Positions 1-9,208 of a stretch of 64,000 bases of DNA are shown piece by piece; positions within the stretch are counted from its first letter, which is position 1, and the number at the start of each line of letters is the position of its first letter. The stretch is from Accumulibacter sp. GTDB lineage: Bacteria > Pseudomonadota > Gammaproteobacteria > Burkholderiales > Rhodocyclaceae. Location: contig JAIFKU010000088.1 of NCBI GenBank assembly GCA_020049495.1, positions 1 to 64,000 on the forward strand, given 5' to 3'. The notes under the pieces were generated by a model. The model saw nothing but the letters and a program-made list of their open reading frames with translations. It made no database searches and was not told the DNA's origin. The translations under genes were made by a program, and so were the position numbers.

Positions 1-494
1 CCCTGGCGATCATGGTCGGCGGCGACGAAAAGGCATTCGCCACGGTCAAGCCGATCCTCGAGAAAATGGGCTCATCAGCCGTCCATGTCGGTGATATCGG
101 CGCCGGCAACGTCACCAAGCTGGCCAACCAGATCATCGTTGCGCTCAACATCGCCGCCGTCTCCGAAGCCTTCGTCCTGGCCACCAAGGCCGGCGTCAAT
201 CCCGAAGCCGTGTTCAACGCCATCAAGGGCGGACTCGCCGGATCGACGGTGATGAACGCCAAGGTACCGATGATACTCGACGGCAACTTCAAGCCCGGCT
301 TCCGCATCGAGCTGCACATCAAGGATCTGCAGAACGCGCTCGACACGGCGCACGCCCTGAATGTCCCGGTCCCGCTCACGGCCAACATCATGGAAACGAT
401 GCAGGCCCTGAAAACCGACGGCATGGCGGTCAACGACCATAGCGCCATCGTCCGCTACTACGAGAAGCTGGCCAAGGTCGAGGTGCGGAAATGA
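1..494 (+). CDS. 2-hydroxy-3-oxopropionate (tartronate semialdehyde) reductase family protein, C-terminal part (5' truncated by window)
   Basis: Translation contains GDIGAGNVTKLANQIIVALNIAAVSEAF and KDLQNALDTAH motifs of the GarR/beta-hydroxyacid dehydrogenase family; frame is open to the window edge. Confidence 0.88.
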   Translation, partial: LAIMVGGDEKAFATVKPILEKMGSSAVHVGDIGAGNVTKLANQIIVALNIAAVSEAFVLATKAGVNPEAVFNAIKGGLAGSTVMNAKVPMILDGNFKPGFRIELHIKDLQNALDTAHALNVPVPLTANIMETMQALKTDGMAVNDHSAIVRYYEKLAKVEVRK

Positions 495-738
495 TCTACT
501 TAACATGATCCCTGCGTTGAACTGAATGACGCCCTGACAAAGACCGCTCAGTTCAATTCCCCGCAGGTAAATTCAATTCGGGTTGTGCTCCCGGGCCTCT
601 TTTTTGAAGAGGCGTGGGGAGTGTTTTAAACATTTTGCTGGAGTTGGCGTAAGTGGAAGTCGCATAAGCCTCATGTTTCGGGGTTGTTTTTTTTGAGTTT
701 CGTTTCTAACAGTTTCTAACATTTAGGGAGTGCTCAGC

Positions 739-1929
739 ATGAAAGTAAGAACTTCAGTAATTGCGTTGCTTGGCGTACTGTCCGTTATCGCCGGTTGTGC
801 CAGCATGCCTGATTCAACATCCGGAAAGCGCTCGTTGATGATCACGGGCAATGACGAAAAAGTCAGCTGGAACGATGTCGGGCAGGTTCTCAAGCCGGAC
901 GCCAAACACTCGGTGTCCATCGTGGACATCGGTACGAATCCGCTGGCGCCGAAGATCATCGTCGACCTCACGCTAGACAATACGATCATGGGACCACCGA
1001 CCAATCTGGCGATTTCGCCGGATGAAAGCATTGCCGTGGTGGCCAATTCCGTCAATGTCATCATGAAAGACGGAAAACCCGCACTCCAGCCCGATGACCG
1101 TCTGTGGGTTATTGATCTGACCACCAATCCGCCCAGGCTGATCGATACAGTAAAAGTTGGCAAGCAGCCTTCCGGCCTTTCCTTCAATCGCGCCGGCAAC
1201 CTCCTGCTGATCGCCAACCGTAACAGCAACGACATCAGCGTACTGCGCGTTGCCGGCAAGAAAGTCACTCTGATTGACACGGTCGCCATCGGTGAGCAGG
1301 TTGCACACGTTCGCTTTACGCCGGACGGCAAACGCGCGCTAGCCGCAAAATTCCCCGGGCACAAGGTTGCTTTCCTTGACGTTAATGGTGAGAAAGTCAC
1401 CTACAACAAGCTCGATGTGCCTGTTGGTTTCTGGCCGTACAACCTCGACGTGACGCCGGACGGAAAAATCGCGCTGACTGCTGATAATGGATTCTCCGGT
1501 GCCGCGGATGGCAATACCGATACGGTGAGCGTGATCGATATCGAAGCCAACCCGCCGCGCGTCATCGACAAGGTGGTTGTTGGCGATGCGCCGGAAGGTC
1601 TGGCGATCAGCCCGACCGGCAAGATGGCCGTCGTGGCTCTGATTGCGGGCAGCAATTCGCCGCACAAAGCCTTCTTCTATAACCGCGATGCCTATGTTGT
1701 GGCACTGAAGATCGACGGCAAGAAGGTGACACGCACGAATGAAGTCAAAGTGCGCGGTCTGCCTGAAGGCGTGGTGTTCAGCGATGACGGCCGTTACGTC
1801 TATGTCGGAAACTACAACGACCGCGACGTTTCCATCCTGCGCGTCGAGGGCGATCAACTAATCAATACCGGAAAATCGCTAACCTTGCCAGGGCAGCCCG
1901 GTTCCATGCGCGGCAAAACCTTGTTCTAA
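739..1929 (+). CDS. YncE-like beta-propeller repeat lipoprotein
   Basis: Signal peptide with lipobox (VIAGC) followed by repeated 'VIDL..NPPR.IDTV.VG..P.GL..' propeller blades. Confidence 0.8.
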   Translation: MKVRTSVIALLGVLSVIAGCASMPDSTSGKRSLMITGNDEKVSWNDVGQVLKPDAKHSVSIVDIGTNPLAPKIIVDLTLDNTIMGPPTNLAISPDESIAVVANSVNVIMKDGKPALQPDDRLWVIDLTTNPPRLIDTVKVGKQPSGLSFNRAGNLLLIANRNSNDISVLRVAGKKVTLIDTVAIGEQVAHVRFTPDGKRALAAKFPGHKVAFLDVNGEKVTYNKLDVPVGFWPYNLDVTPDGKIALTADNGFSGAADGNTDTVSVIDIEANPPRVIDKVVVGDAPEGLAISPTGKMAVVALIAGSNSPHKAFFYNRDAYVVALKIDGKKVTRTNEVKVRGLPEGVVFSDDGRYVYVGNYNDRDVSILRVEGDQLINTGKSLTLPGQPGSMRGKTLF

Positions 1930-1941
1930 AACGCAGAGAGT

Positions 1942-1969
1942 AGACCCCAGGCTCAGTTGCCTGGGGTCT
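1942..1969 (+). terminator. Stem-loop terminator after the beta-propeller gene
   Basis: Perfect 10-bp stem AGACCCCAGG-CTCAGTTG-CCTGGGGTCT just after the stop at 1929. Confidence 0.65.
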
Positions 1970-2003
1970 TGCCGAAAAATATGGCCATCAGGAGAGAAAC
2001 GAC

Positions 2004-2390
2004 ATGAATAACACAATCATAACGACCGACAAGTCGTCGCCCGCATTCGGGCCATTTTCACAAGCCGTGGTGAAAGACGGCTTTCTTTACACCTCCGGTC
2101 TGATGCCCTTTTTGCCCGGAAGCGGCGATCTGGTCAGTAACGACCTAGAAGAGCAGATGCACCAGTGCATGCGCAACATGAAGGCTATCCTTGCGGCTGC
2201 GGATATGAAAATGGAAGATCTGATCATGGTGACTATCTTCACCACCGATATGCAGGAATTCGCCAACCTCAACAAGGTTTATGGTTCCTATTTTGAAGGA
2301 ATTTCTGCCTACCCGGGCCGGGCTGCTGTTGGCATCACTGCGCTGGCCAAGGGTGCGAGAGTTGAACTGACAGCGATTGCAAAGAAATAG
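2004..2390 (+). CDS. RidA family (Rid/YjgF/UK114) protein
   Basis: 128 aa; GPFSQAVVKDGFLYTSGLMPF and YPGRAAVGITALAKGARVELTAIA motifs. Confidence 0.9.
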   Translation: MNNTIITTDKSSPAFGPFSQAVVKDGFLYTSGLMPFLPGSGDLVSNDLEEQMHQCMRNMKAILAAADMKMEDLIMVTIFTTDMQEFANLNKVYGSYFEGISAYPGRAAVGITALAKGARVELTAIAKK

Positions 2391-2426
2391 ACGTTAAGCA
2401 AGGCCCGTTTGATGTGAGGTATCGAT

Positions 2427-2456
2427 CCCGCCAGAAATCCTGATGGAACTGGCGGG
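2427..2456 (+). terminator. Possible hairpin terminator after ridA-like gene
   Basis: CCCGCCAG...CTGGCGGG inverted repeat, no strong T-tract. Confidence 0.4.
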
Positions 2457-2658
2457 ACTTGTATATCGAGTACGAAGTGGGCTTTATTCCTGACGTGGGT
2501 CATTTGCTCTCGCGTAGATACATGAGCCCTATCGTAGCGGCCTTCAGGGCCGCAAATCAACAATCCATGTATCTCGTTTTGGCGACTTGACGCCCGGTAA
2601 CTCGCCCTGTTGCTGGGGGTTAGTAAGAAATGTGCCTCGAAAGTATCAAACTCGGGTT

Positions 2659-3561
2659 TTATGGAATCCGGCTTTCAAGAGCGCATTGGTTTTTCGCCTG
2701 ATACTCGCGGACTGTTTCCAGCAACGCCTTGAGCAAGGGAGATCGTTCATCTGTGCGGTATGCGCAATGCAACTCGATCGATATGTCTGCATTCGTAATC
2801 AGCGGTCGATAAACCACATTCGGCAATTGTAGAGTCTGCAAGGAATCTGGCACGATAGCTGTGCCGAAGCCCCCGGCCACCATGACGACAGCGGAAATCA
2901 TGTCGGTGGCCTTTTGAACAAAAAGAGGCTCAAAATTGTGTTGGCTAAAGAGATTCCTTATGGCCGCGCTCGGATCCACTTCGCCGATTATCAGTTCGTC
3001 GCGCAGTTGGTCCACATGGATGAACGGCTGAGCTGCAAGCGGGTTGCGTTTATTGAATGCAACCCGCAGCGGTTCCTTGCTAACCAGTTCAATCTGCAGG
3101 CCCGGGGATTCCGCTATGTATCTTTCAAACGCGATCAGTATTCGCCCTTGATGCAGGGCTTCAATTTGGGGTCCTTTCCTCAACGTATGCAATACCACTT
3201 TTACATCAGGATGACCTGCCACAAAGGAATTGAGAATTTGCGGAACGATATTGAGCATTGCCGAGCCGTACATGCCAACATCAATTCGCCCGATCTGGCC
3301 ATTGCCTGCTCGTTGAGCGTATTCCTTGGCCAGGTCCACATGAGCTCTGATGTTGCGTGCGTGTTCGAGTAAAGACTCTCCTGCTTGCGTAAGCTTGACC
3401 CCCCAGTGGGTTCTGGTAAATAACAGTACCCCAAGTTCTTCTTCGAGGGCTTTGATTTGTCGTGTCAGTGGCGGCTGTGAAACATGCAGGCGCACAGCAG
3501 CACGGCCAATATTCTGCTCTTCGGCTACAGTGATGAAATACTTGAGTTGACGTATATCCAT
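2659..3561 (-). CDS. LysR family transcriptional regulator
   Basis: MDIRQLKYFITVAEEQNIGRAAVRLHVSQPPLTRQIKALEEELGVLLF HTH, 300 aa. Confidence 0.95.
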   Translation of the reverse strand: MDIRQLKYFITVAEEQNIGRAAVRLHVSQPPLTRQIKALEEELGVLLFTRTHWGVKLTQAGESLLEHARNIRAHVDLAKEYAQRAGNGQIGRIDVGMYGSAMLNIVPQILNSFVAGHPDVKVVLHTLRKGPQIEALHQGRILIAFERYIAESPGLQIELVSKEPLRVAFNKRNPLAAQPFIHVDQLRDELIIGEVDPSAAIRNLFSQHNFEPLFVQKATDMISAVVMVAGGFGTAIVPDSLQTLQLPNVVYRPLITNADISIELHCAYRTDERSPLLKALLETVREYQAKNQCALESRIP

Positions 3562-3772
3562 GTGATGCTTCGCTCAAACACGCCATAGTCAGGGCAGATC
3601 GCTCAGAGCGGGCTCGAAGCGTGAGATTTTTCTTGAACATCAAGACTGCATGGGGAAATCCTACACGACTTTCTTGCCATCATGTACCAAGAGCATCATC
3701 ACTGCAGGGCAATTGCATGAATGTTTTGTCATGCCGACATGGTTCCATATGGCAAATTTATCCAAAGCAAGT

Positions 3773-3870
3773 GTCGTCCCGGCGAAAGCGCCCCGCAGGA
3801 GGAGCCCTTGGGGTGCCGGGACCCAGTTTGCGCTGCAAAAACCTGGATTCCGGCTTTCGCCGGAATGACG
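3773..3870. repeat. Dispersed-repeat-like element with inverted GTC(A/C)TTCCCGGCGAAAGC / GCTTTCGCCGGAATGACG ends
   Basis: GTCGTCCCGGCGAAAGCG on the left and CCTGGATTCCGGCTTTCGCCGGAATGACG on the right, intergenic. Confidence 0.6.
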
Positions 3871-4057
3871 ATGCAAAATTTTGCAGACTGATGATGATTC
3901 TATTGGCATTCATGCAACCGCCCTGATCATCAATGCGCCACTAGCGCGAGGAACGACTGAATTACCGTAACCAAAACCCGGGAACAGGCTGGCTGATAGC
4001 CCTTTCATCTATCCTCTGGAGCTTCATGGACCTCGTGTCTGAACGACAAAAGCTGGC

Positions 4058-5032
4058 TTACTTGGTGTTGACAACCTTCTGAACAATGGCCTTCAGATCC
4101 GGGGCCGGAGAATATTTGTCCCAGACCGGCTTCATCGCAGCAACAAATTCTGCCTTGTTGACATCGGTTATGAATGTCGCGCCAGCTTTCTTGGCAATTT
4201 CCTTGGAAGCAGCCTCCTTTGCGATCCACAGCTTCGTAAAATACGGAACGGAATCTTTTGCTGCTTTGCGGATAATTGCCTGCTCTTCCTTCGTGAGGGT
4301 GTCCCATACTTTCTTGGAAAAGACGACAACGTCCGGAGCCATTACATGCTGGGTTTCGCTATAGACCGGTGCTGCTTCATAATGTTTCGAGGTTTCATAT
4401 GAGGGATAGTTGTTCTCGGCTGCATCAACCAGCCCCGTCTTCAACGCGGTATAAACTTCGGCGTACGGAATCGGAGTCGCAGTCATGCCCATTGCACTGG
4501 CAATACCCACCCATAAATCTGAAGGCTGCACGCGAATTTTCATTCCTTTCGCATCGGCCAGGGTGCGAACCGGTTTCTTTGCATAGACTGAACGTGCGCC
4601 GGCTTCATACATGCACAATCCGATGAAGCCATGTTTTTCGAAGGCGGCAAGTATTTCGTCGCCTACGGATCCGTACATCGCGTTGCGGAAATGATTGATG
4701 TCCCGGAAGATAAACGGGAACGACGGAATCAGGGTTTCCGGGATGATGCCATGAAATTCAGAAGTTGAAACACGGGTCATATCCAGCGCGCCAATCTTGA
4801 CTTGCTCGATTGCATCTTTTCCGGAACCCAATACGCTATTGCCAAAAACCTTGACGTTGTATTTTCCTTTGGTTGCTGCAGATACCTGATCTCCGATGAA
4901 TTTCTGGGCCAGTACAGTCGGATAATCCATCGGCTGGTTATCCGCAGCACGGAAATCACGCGCTATTGTTGCCGAGCCAAACACGGACAAGAACACTGTA
5001 ACAATGATTCCAGATACTTTTCTAATTCGCAT
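4058..5032 (-). CDS. TRAP transporter substrate-binding protein, DctP family
   Basis: Signal peptide MRIRKVSGIIVTVFLSVFGSATIA; ARSVYAKKPVRTLADAKGMKIRVQPSDLWVGIASAMGMTATPIPYAEVYTALKTGLVDAAENN motif. Start moved in from the ORF-track start at 5140. Confidence 0.92.
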   Translation of the reverse strand: MRIRKVSGIIVTVFLSVFGSATIARDFRAADNQPMDYPTVLAQKFIGDQVSAATKGKYNVKVFGNSVLGSGKDAIEQVKIGALDMTRVSTSEFHGIIPETLIPSFPFIFRDINHFRNAMYGSVGDEILAAFEKHGFIGLCMYEAGARSVYAKKPVRTLADAKGMKIRVQPSDLWVGIASAMGMTATPIPYAEVYTALKTGLVDAAENNYPSYETSKHYEAAPVYSETQHVMAPDVVVFSKKVWDTLTKEEQAIIRKAAKDSVPYFTKLWIAKEAASKEIAKKAGATFITDVNKAEFVAAMKPVWDKYSPAPDLKAIVQKVVNTK

Positions 5033-5279
5033 AGTGCCTCCAGAAAAAATTAAGAAATGGGATATAACAACCTTCAGGATTTGTATCAGAGATAAACAAC
5101 AGTCTTCATCTTGATAACCGGCGAATTCTTGCATTCGCAAAATGGCGCAAGATATTTATTCCCCACGTTCCTCACGGAGGGGTTTGCCATGGTGAACGTC
5201 GAACCGTTTGATTTCCTAAGCAAACGTATTCTTGATTTTTATTCCGTAACAAATCAAATACCATTTATGCTGCAACGCC

Positions 5280-5294
5280 ATACCTGCAAGGTAT
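5280..5294. promoter_or_regulatory. Candidate LysR-type regulator box ATAC-N7-GTAT
   Basis: ATACctgcaagGTAT, extended to a perfect 7-bp-arm palindrome CATACCT-GCA-AGGTATG (5279-5295), upstream of dctP. Confidence 0.4.
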
Positions 5295-5352
5295 GAAAGT
5301 AGTGCGCCCTGAACACCTTCTTCGGGGATTTGAACCGGAATCACCCGCGTGA

Positions 5353-6072
5353 TCAGGACTGTGCAATCGTTGAATCCCCGATTTGAGTTTTCAACACGTC
5401 GCTCAGAGTTTTTTCAAAGCGTCGGCAAGCGGCCGTGATTCCATCTTCTTGCTGAAATACGGTATAGATTCCTGTGACATAAACCTCGGCGCCTCTTCGG
5501 GCGCACTCGATGGCATTGGGGTAATCTACTCCGCCATCGATCGAAATGAGGAAATTGACGTCATGTTTCTTGCGCAGCCGGTCAAGTTCGGTGACGCGCG
5601 GCAGACTGTCAACCATGAACTTCTGGCCAGCATAGCCCGGCTCCACCGTCATCAAAACGACATAGTCGAGAAACCTGATAAAGGGCTCGATCACCGATAT
5701 GGACTGGCTGGGATTGATGACCACGCCGGCTTTCATTCCCAGTTCCCGAATGCTCACCAGGGTCCGGCGTGTAAAGTTGGTTGAGTCCACATGGAAACTA
5801 ACCCAGTCGGCTTTGTTTTGCTTCAGTAAAGGCAGGTAACTCATGGGGTCGGTGACCATGAGATGCACATCGATATCGATCGCGGGATATTTTTGCTTCA
5901 GTTCTCCCACTATCCTTACCGGGAAGCAGAGATTGGGGACATAGTGGCCATCCATGATATCGACGTGAAACCAGTGTGCGCCGCCTTGTACCAGTTCTTC
6001 GACTTGTTGCCCCATATCCATAAAACTGCAATTCGCCAGGGACGGTGCATTGATAATCCGGGTTGCGTTCAT
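5353..6072 (-). CDS. Ribulose-phosphate/allulose-6-phosphate 3-epimerase family protein
   Basis: APSLANCSF, WFHVDIMDGHYVPNLCF, DVHLMVTDP, VEPGYAGQKFM and DGGV motifs of the Rpe/AlsE TIM barrel. Confidence 0.88.
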   Translation of the reverse strand: MNATRIINAPSLANCSFMDMGQQVEELVQGGAHWFHVDIMDGHYVPNLCFPVRIVGELKQKYPAIDIDVHLMVTDPMSYLPLLKQNKADWVSFHVDSTNFTRRTLVSIRELGMKAGVVINPSQSISVIEPFIRFLDYVVLMTVEPGYAGQKFMVDSLPRVTELDRLRKKHDVNFLISIDGGVDYPNAIECARRGAEVYVTGIYTVFQQEDGITAACRRFEKTLSDVLKTQIGDSTIAQS

Positions 6073-6078
6073 AGGTCC

Positions 6079-6843
6079 TTACTCCAACTTGTCGCCGTAG
6101 ATCGCCTGCGTGTGCAAGTCCATGAATTTTCGATCTTCGGCGGTGGTGCTAACCATGCAATAAACGTAGCGAATGCCAGTTTTCGGGCAACCCACGTTGG
6201 GATGATAACCTGAAGGAATGGCAATCAAATGGCCATTCTGAACCAAGGCAATGGCGTCCGGATTTTGCATGTCTTCGTAAACGCACTGCAGAGCAAAGCC
6301 GTCGTCCATATTGAAATAGATATACACCTCTTCCCGCTTCACTCCATGCTCATGTGGCGGCCAGGCCGTCCAGCCACCGGGGGCACCGTAGCAAATCCCC
6401 ATGAGCAGGCGGCTTGAATCAAAACTTTCGTCAATAAAATTCCATACATCGCGACGCGTTCCCGATTCGACCTTTCCATACACTTTGTGGCGCTCGTCGG
6501 CATCGACATCCTTGAAGGCGATGTGAGCAAATGAGGTTTGACGTTTGCACGGCGCGCCGTAGCGGATCACAATCGCCGGGCCGTTGGTGAGGTCTATGGC
6601 GCTTTCAATGGGCAGATAGAGCATGTCTCCAAGGCCTGCGACCCCTGATCTGTCCTTGAAGCGGTAAGACACTTCGCCCTCGATAACCACGAGACAAAGC
6701 TCATTGCCCCCGCTCTTGACGGAGACAGTCGCCCCATTGATTTCCAGACGCTGCAAACTGGTGTACACAAGCCCAAGATCGCCTGGTTCGAGGAGCTTTA
6801 GCGTTTCACCCGGCTTGAAATGGTATTTCGACATTGACTGCAC
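6079..6843 (-). CDS. 5-deoxy-glucuronate isomerase (IolB/KduI-like) family protein
   Basis: WTAWPPHEHGVKREEVYIYF and SGYHPNVGCPKTGIRYVYCMV motifs. Confidence 0.82.
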   Translation of the reverse strand: MQSMSKYHFKPGETLKLLEPGDLGLVYTSLQRLEINGATVSVKSGGNELCLVVIEGEVSYRFKDRSGVAGLGDMLYLPIESAIDLTNGPAIVIRYGAPCKRQTSFAHIAFKDVDADERHKVYGKVESGTRRDVWNFIDESFDSSRLLMGICYGAPGGWTAWPPHEHGVKREEVYIYFNMDDGFALQCVYEDMQNPDAIALVQNGHLIAIPSGYHPNVGCPKTGIRYVYCMVSTTAEDRKFMDLHTQAIYGDKLE

Positions 6844-6944
6844 CGCCTCCTTTTGTACTCGGTTTTGATCTGTTCCGGCTCAATTCGCCAGCCAAGGCTC
6901 TTGAGTCTCTTCCTTGTTTCAGATTGTCGCCTGTGCCTGTCCAT

Positions 6945-7301
6945 TCACCTGGGAAAATGATAAAGAAATACATGCAAGTCTTCGCTGCCGACTTTTTTGA
7001 TGGCGTGCGGCATTCCCGCCGGGGCATACATCGCGCAACCGGGTTCCAGGTCGAATTCCTTGCCGTTTACAAGCATCTTGCCGTGGCCAGAAATGACATA
7101 AAACCCTTCGTTGTCATCGTGCACACCGGGTTGTGGATAGTCTTCACTGAAAAAGATGTTAAACATCGCGCAGCAAGCTTGTACCGGCGTATTTTCCTCA
7201 TTGAAGATGGGATAGCTGTACGCCCCCGGAAAGGTGAGGCGATTGTCTGCATCGGAGTGAGCAACATACGTCAGCGGCACTTCTTTCTCCCTGTTCATCA
7301 A
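6945..7301 (-). CDS. Cupin domain protein
   Basis: PGVHDDNEGFYVISGHGKMLVNGKEFDLEPGCAMYAPAGMPHAIKKVG cupin motifs. Confidence 0.85.
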   Translation of the reverse strand: MMNREKEVPLTYVAHSDADNRLTFPGAYSYPIFNEENTPVQACCAMFNIFFSEDYPQPGVHDDNEGFYVISGHGKMLVNGKEFDLEPGCAMYAPAGMPHAIKKVGSEDLHVFLYHFPR

Positions 7302-7820
7302 TGACTTGCAAATAGAAGGCGAGCTTTCGAATAAACCTGGCCAAGTGCGAAAGCGCCGGGACCCCTGTCTATGGTCGTTCCCTGAAAGATGGCCATGAAA
7401 TGGTTATTGTGGATTTTGTTCTTGCCCTCATCAAATACCATTTGCACCGTTTGTCCATACCCTATAGGTATCGGACTCCCCGATGATTGGGATCCATCGG
7501 CTTGTATCAGCCCTCGATAACGGTGTCGTTGATGGCGGCTCGCCACGGTTTTCGCCAGCGGCCCCCGCTTACAGCAACGACATCAAGACGCATTCAATAC
7601 TCTTGTGCTGCCATCGACCGCTGGACCGGAAACGCCGTGAAGCGATACTGAAGCCATCTTGCAGTCATCAGGGGAAAGCGCGAATCCACCACCTTCTGCC
7701 CATTCCTTGGCGGCCAATAGCTGTTGATTGCTTTCGTTTCGGCTGCAAAGGCAGGATTTATCCACTGGAGAACCATGGCAAGGTGAAGTGGACAAAGCAT
7801 CTGTATTGATGCGAATTGGA
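7298..7820 (-). other. Region with only short, disjoint minus-strand ORFs; possible decayed gene
   Basis: ORFs at 7298..7546 and 7583..7800 in different frames, none matching a family I recognise, between intact co-oriented genes. Confidence 0.3.
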
Positions 7821-7821
7821 A

Positions 7822-8601
7822 TTAAAGGACGCCTGGATAGGCCCCTCCATCCATAAGAAAATTCTGGCCAGTCACGTAACCCGCCTGCACGCTGCACAGG
7901 AAGGCACAGGCAGCCCCGAATTCCTCGATTCGCCCGAACCGGCCACAGGGAATGCCTTGCAACTGGCGCGCCGTCACTTCTTCGACGCTGAGATTGGAGG
8001 CTTCCGCCTGGGCGCGGGTTACTACAGCCAGACGATCGGTGGCAAACAACCCAGGCAGGATATTGTTGATCGTCACTCCGTGTGGCGCCACCTGGCGAGC
8101 CAAGCCGGCAACAAACCCGGTCAGGCCGGCGCGAGCACCGTTGGACAAACCCAGAACCCCAATCGGAGCCTTGACTGCGGCACTGGTGATATTGATGACG
8201 CGTCCGAAGCCGCGGCTCATCATCCCATCGACGGTCGCGCGAATGAGTGCGATGGGCGTCAGCATGTTGGCGCCCAGAGCCCGCTGCCAGTCCTCGTCGG
8301 TGAAATTTCGAAAATCCCCTGCCGGAGGGCCACCCGCATTGTTGATCAGGATGTCCGGCTGCGGGCAAGCTGACAAAGCCGCAACACGTCCTTCCTCCGT
8401 TGTAATGTCGCAAACGACGGTCGTGACCTTGACCGCAAACCGTTGGCGAATCTGCTCGGCCGCTTCCTCCAGTTCGACGGCACGGCGCGCAAGAATCACC
8501 AGTTCCACCCCTTCTGCGGCAAGCGCTTCGGCACAACCGCGTCCCAACCCCTTGCTGGCAGCACAGACAAGAGCCTTCTTTCCATTCAGACCTAAATTCA
8601 C
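7822..8601 (-). CDS. Short-chain dehydrogenase/reductase
   Basis: KALVCAASKGLGRGCAEALAAEG, ILINNAGGPPAGDF and C-terminal VTGQNFLMDGG SDR motifs. Confidence 0.92.
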   Translation of the reverse strand: MNLGLNGKKALVCAASKGLGRGCAEALAAEGVELVILARRAVELEEAAEQIRQRFAVKVTTVVCDITTEEGRVAALSACPQPDILINNAGGPPAGDFRNFTDEDWQRALGANMLTPIALIRATVDGMMSRGFGRVINITSAAVKAPIGVLGLSNGARAGLTGFVAGLARQVAPHGVTINNILPGLFATDRLAVVTRAQAEASNLSVEEVTARQLQGIPCGRFGRIEEFGAACAFLCSVQAGYVTGQNFLMDGGAYPGVL

Positions 8602-8781
8602 AGCGTTTCCTTTCAGTAAGTCAGTGTGTGGGGCCGACCGCTGCGCGGACAGCCCGGCAAGATGTTTGCTCGCCTCACGGGATAATTTGCCAAGGCCGTC
8701 TAAATCTGGCTAACAAACGACACTGCCGACCCGGGCAGAAGTTGGACGATGCAGAACACGGACGATCGCGGTGCTGCGAGA

Positions 8782-9165
8782 TTACCGGGCCCGGGCGCCC
8801 TTGACGAACTCAAGCGAAGCCCGAAACAATTCGAGATCTTGCTCGTAGTCCGCAGCGTCGGCCCGATCGATCTGAATCCATTCCCTCGTACTGGCCATCC
8901 CGCCGGGTTGAAATGGAACGACGTCGTTTCTCGAGAATTGCAACTCGGACGCAGTAGAGGCAGGCAAGCGCAGTCCAACGCCGTTTCCGCTTATACAGGC
9001 GAACATCTTGTCGCTGACGAAAAAGGCGTCAAGGTCGCTGATTTTTCTTGCGCTGACGCCTGGAAGTTTAAGGAGAAGAGCATCGATTTGCGCCTTGCGG
9101 CTTGACTTTTGGATAAGGGTATTCAAGTGGGCTCCATGGAGTGTGTCATGCCAAAGGCGATTCAA
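8782..9165 (-). CDS. Small protein resembling TfoX/YjbR or luciferase-like domains, function unknown
   Basis: LPGVSARKISDLDAFFVSDKMFACISGNGVGLRLP...EWIQIDRADAADYEQDLELFRASLEFV; weak family resemblance only. Confidence 0.5.
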   Translation of the reverse strand: MNRLWHDTLHGAHLNTLIQKSSRKAQIDALLLKLPGVSARKISDLDAFFVSDKMFACISGNGVGLRLPASTASELQFSRNDVVPFQPGGMASTREWIQIDRADAADYEQDLELFRASLEFVKGARAR

Positions 9166-9208
9166 TTTTGTAGCGGAATACGCCGGAAAAATCGAGGCTG
9201 CGAGAGAA

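Noticed and set aside
5320-5345. tRNA T-arm-like string GGTTCAAATCCCC on the minus strand
   Set aside because: No acceptor stem, D-arm or anticodon arm could be assembled around it
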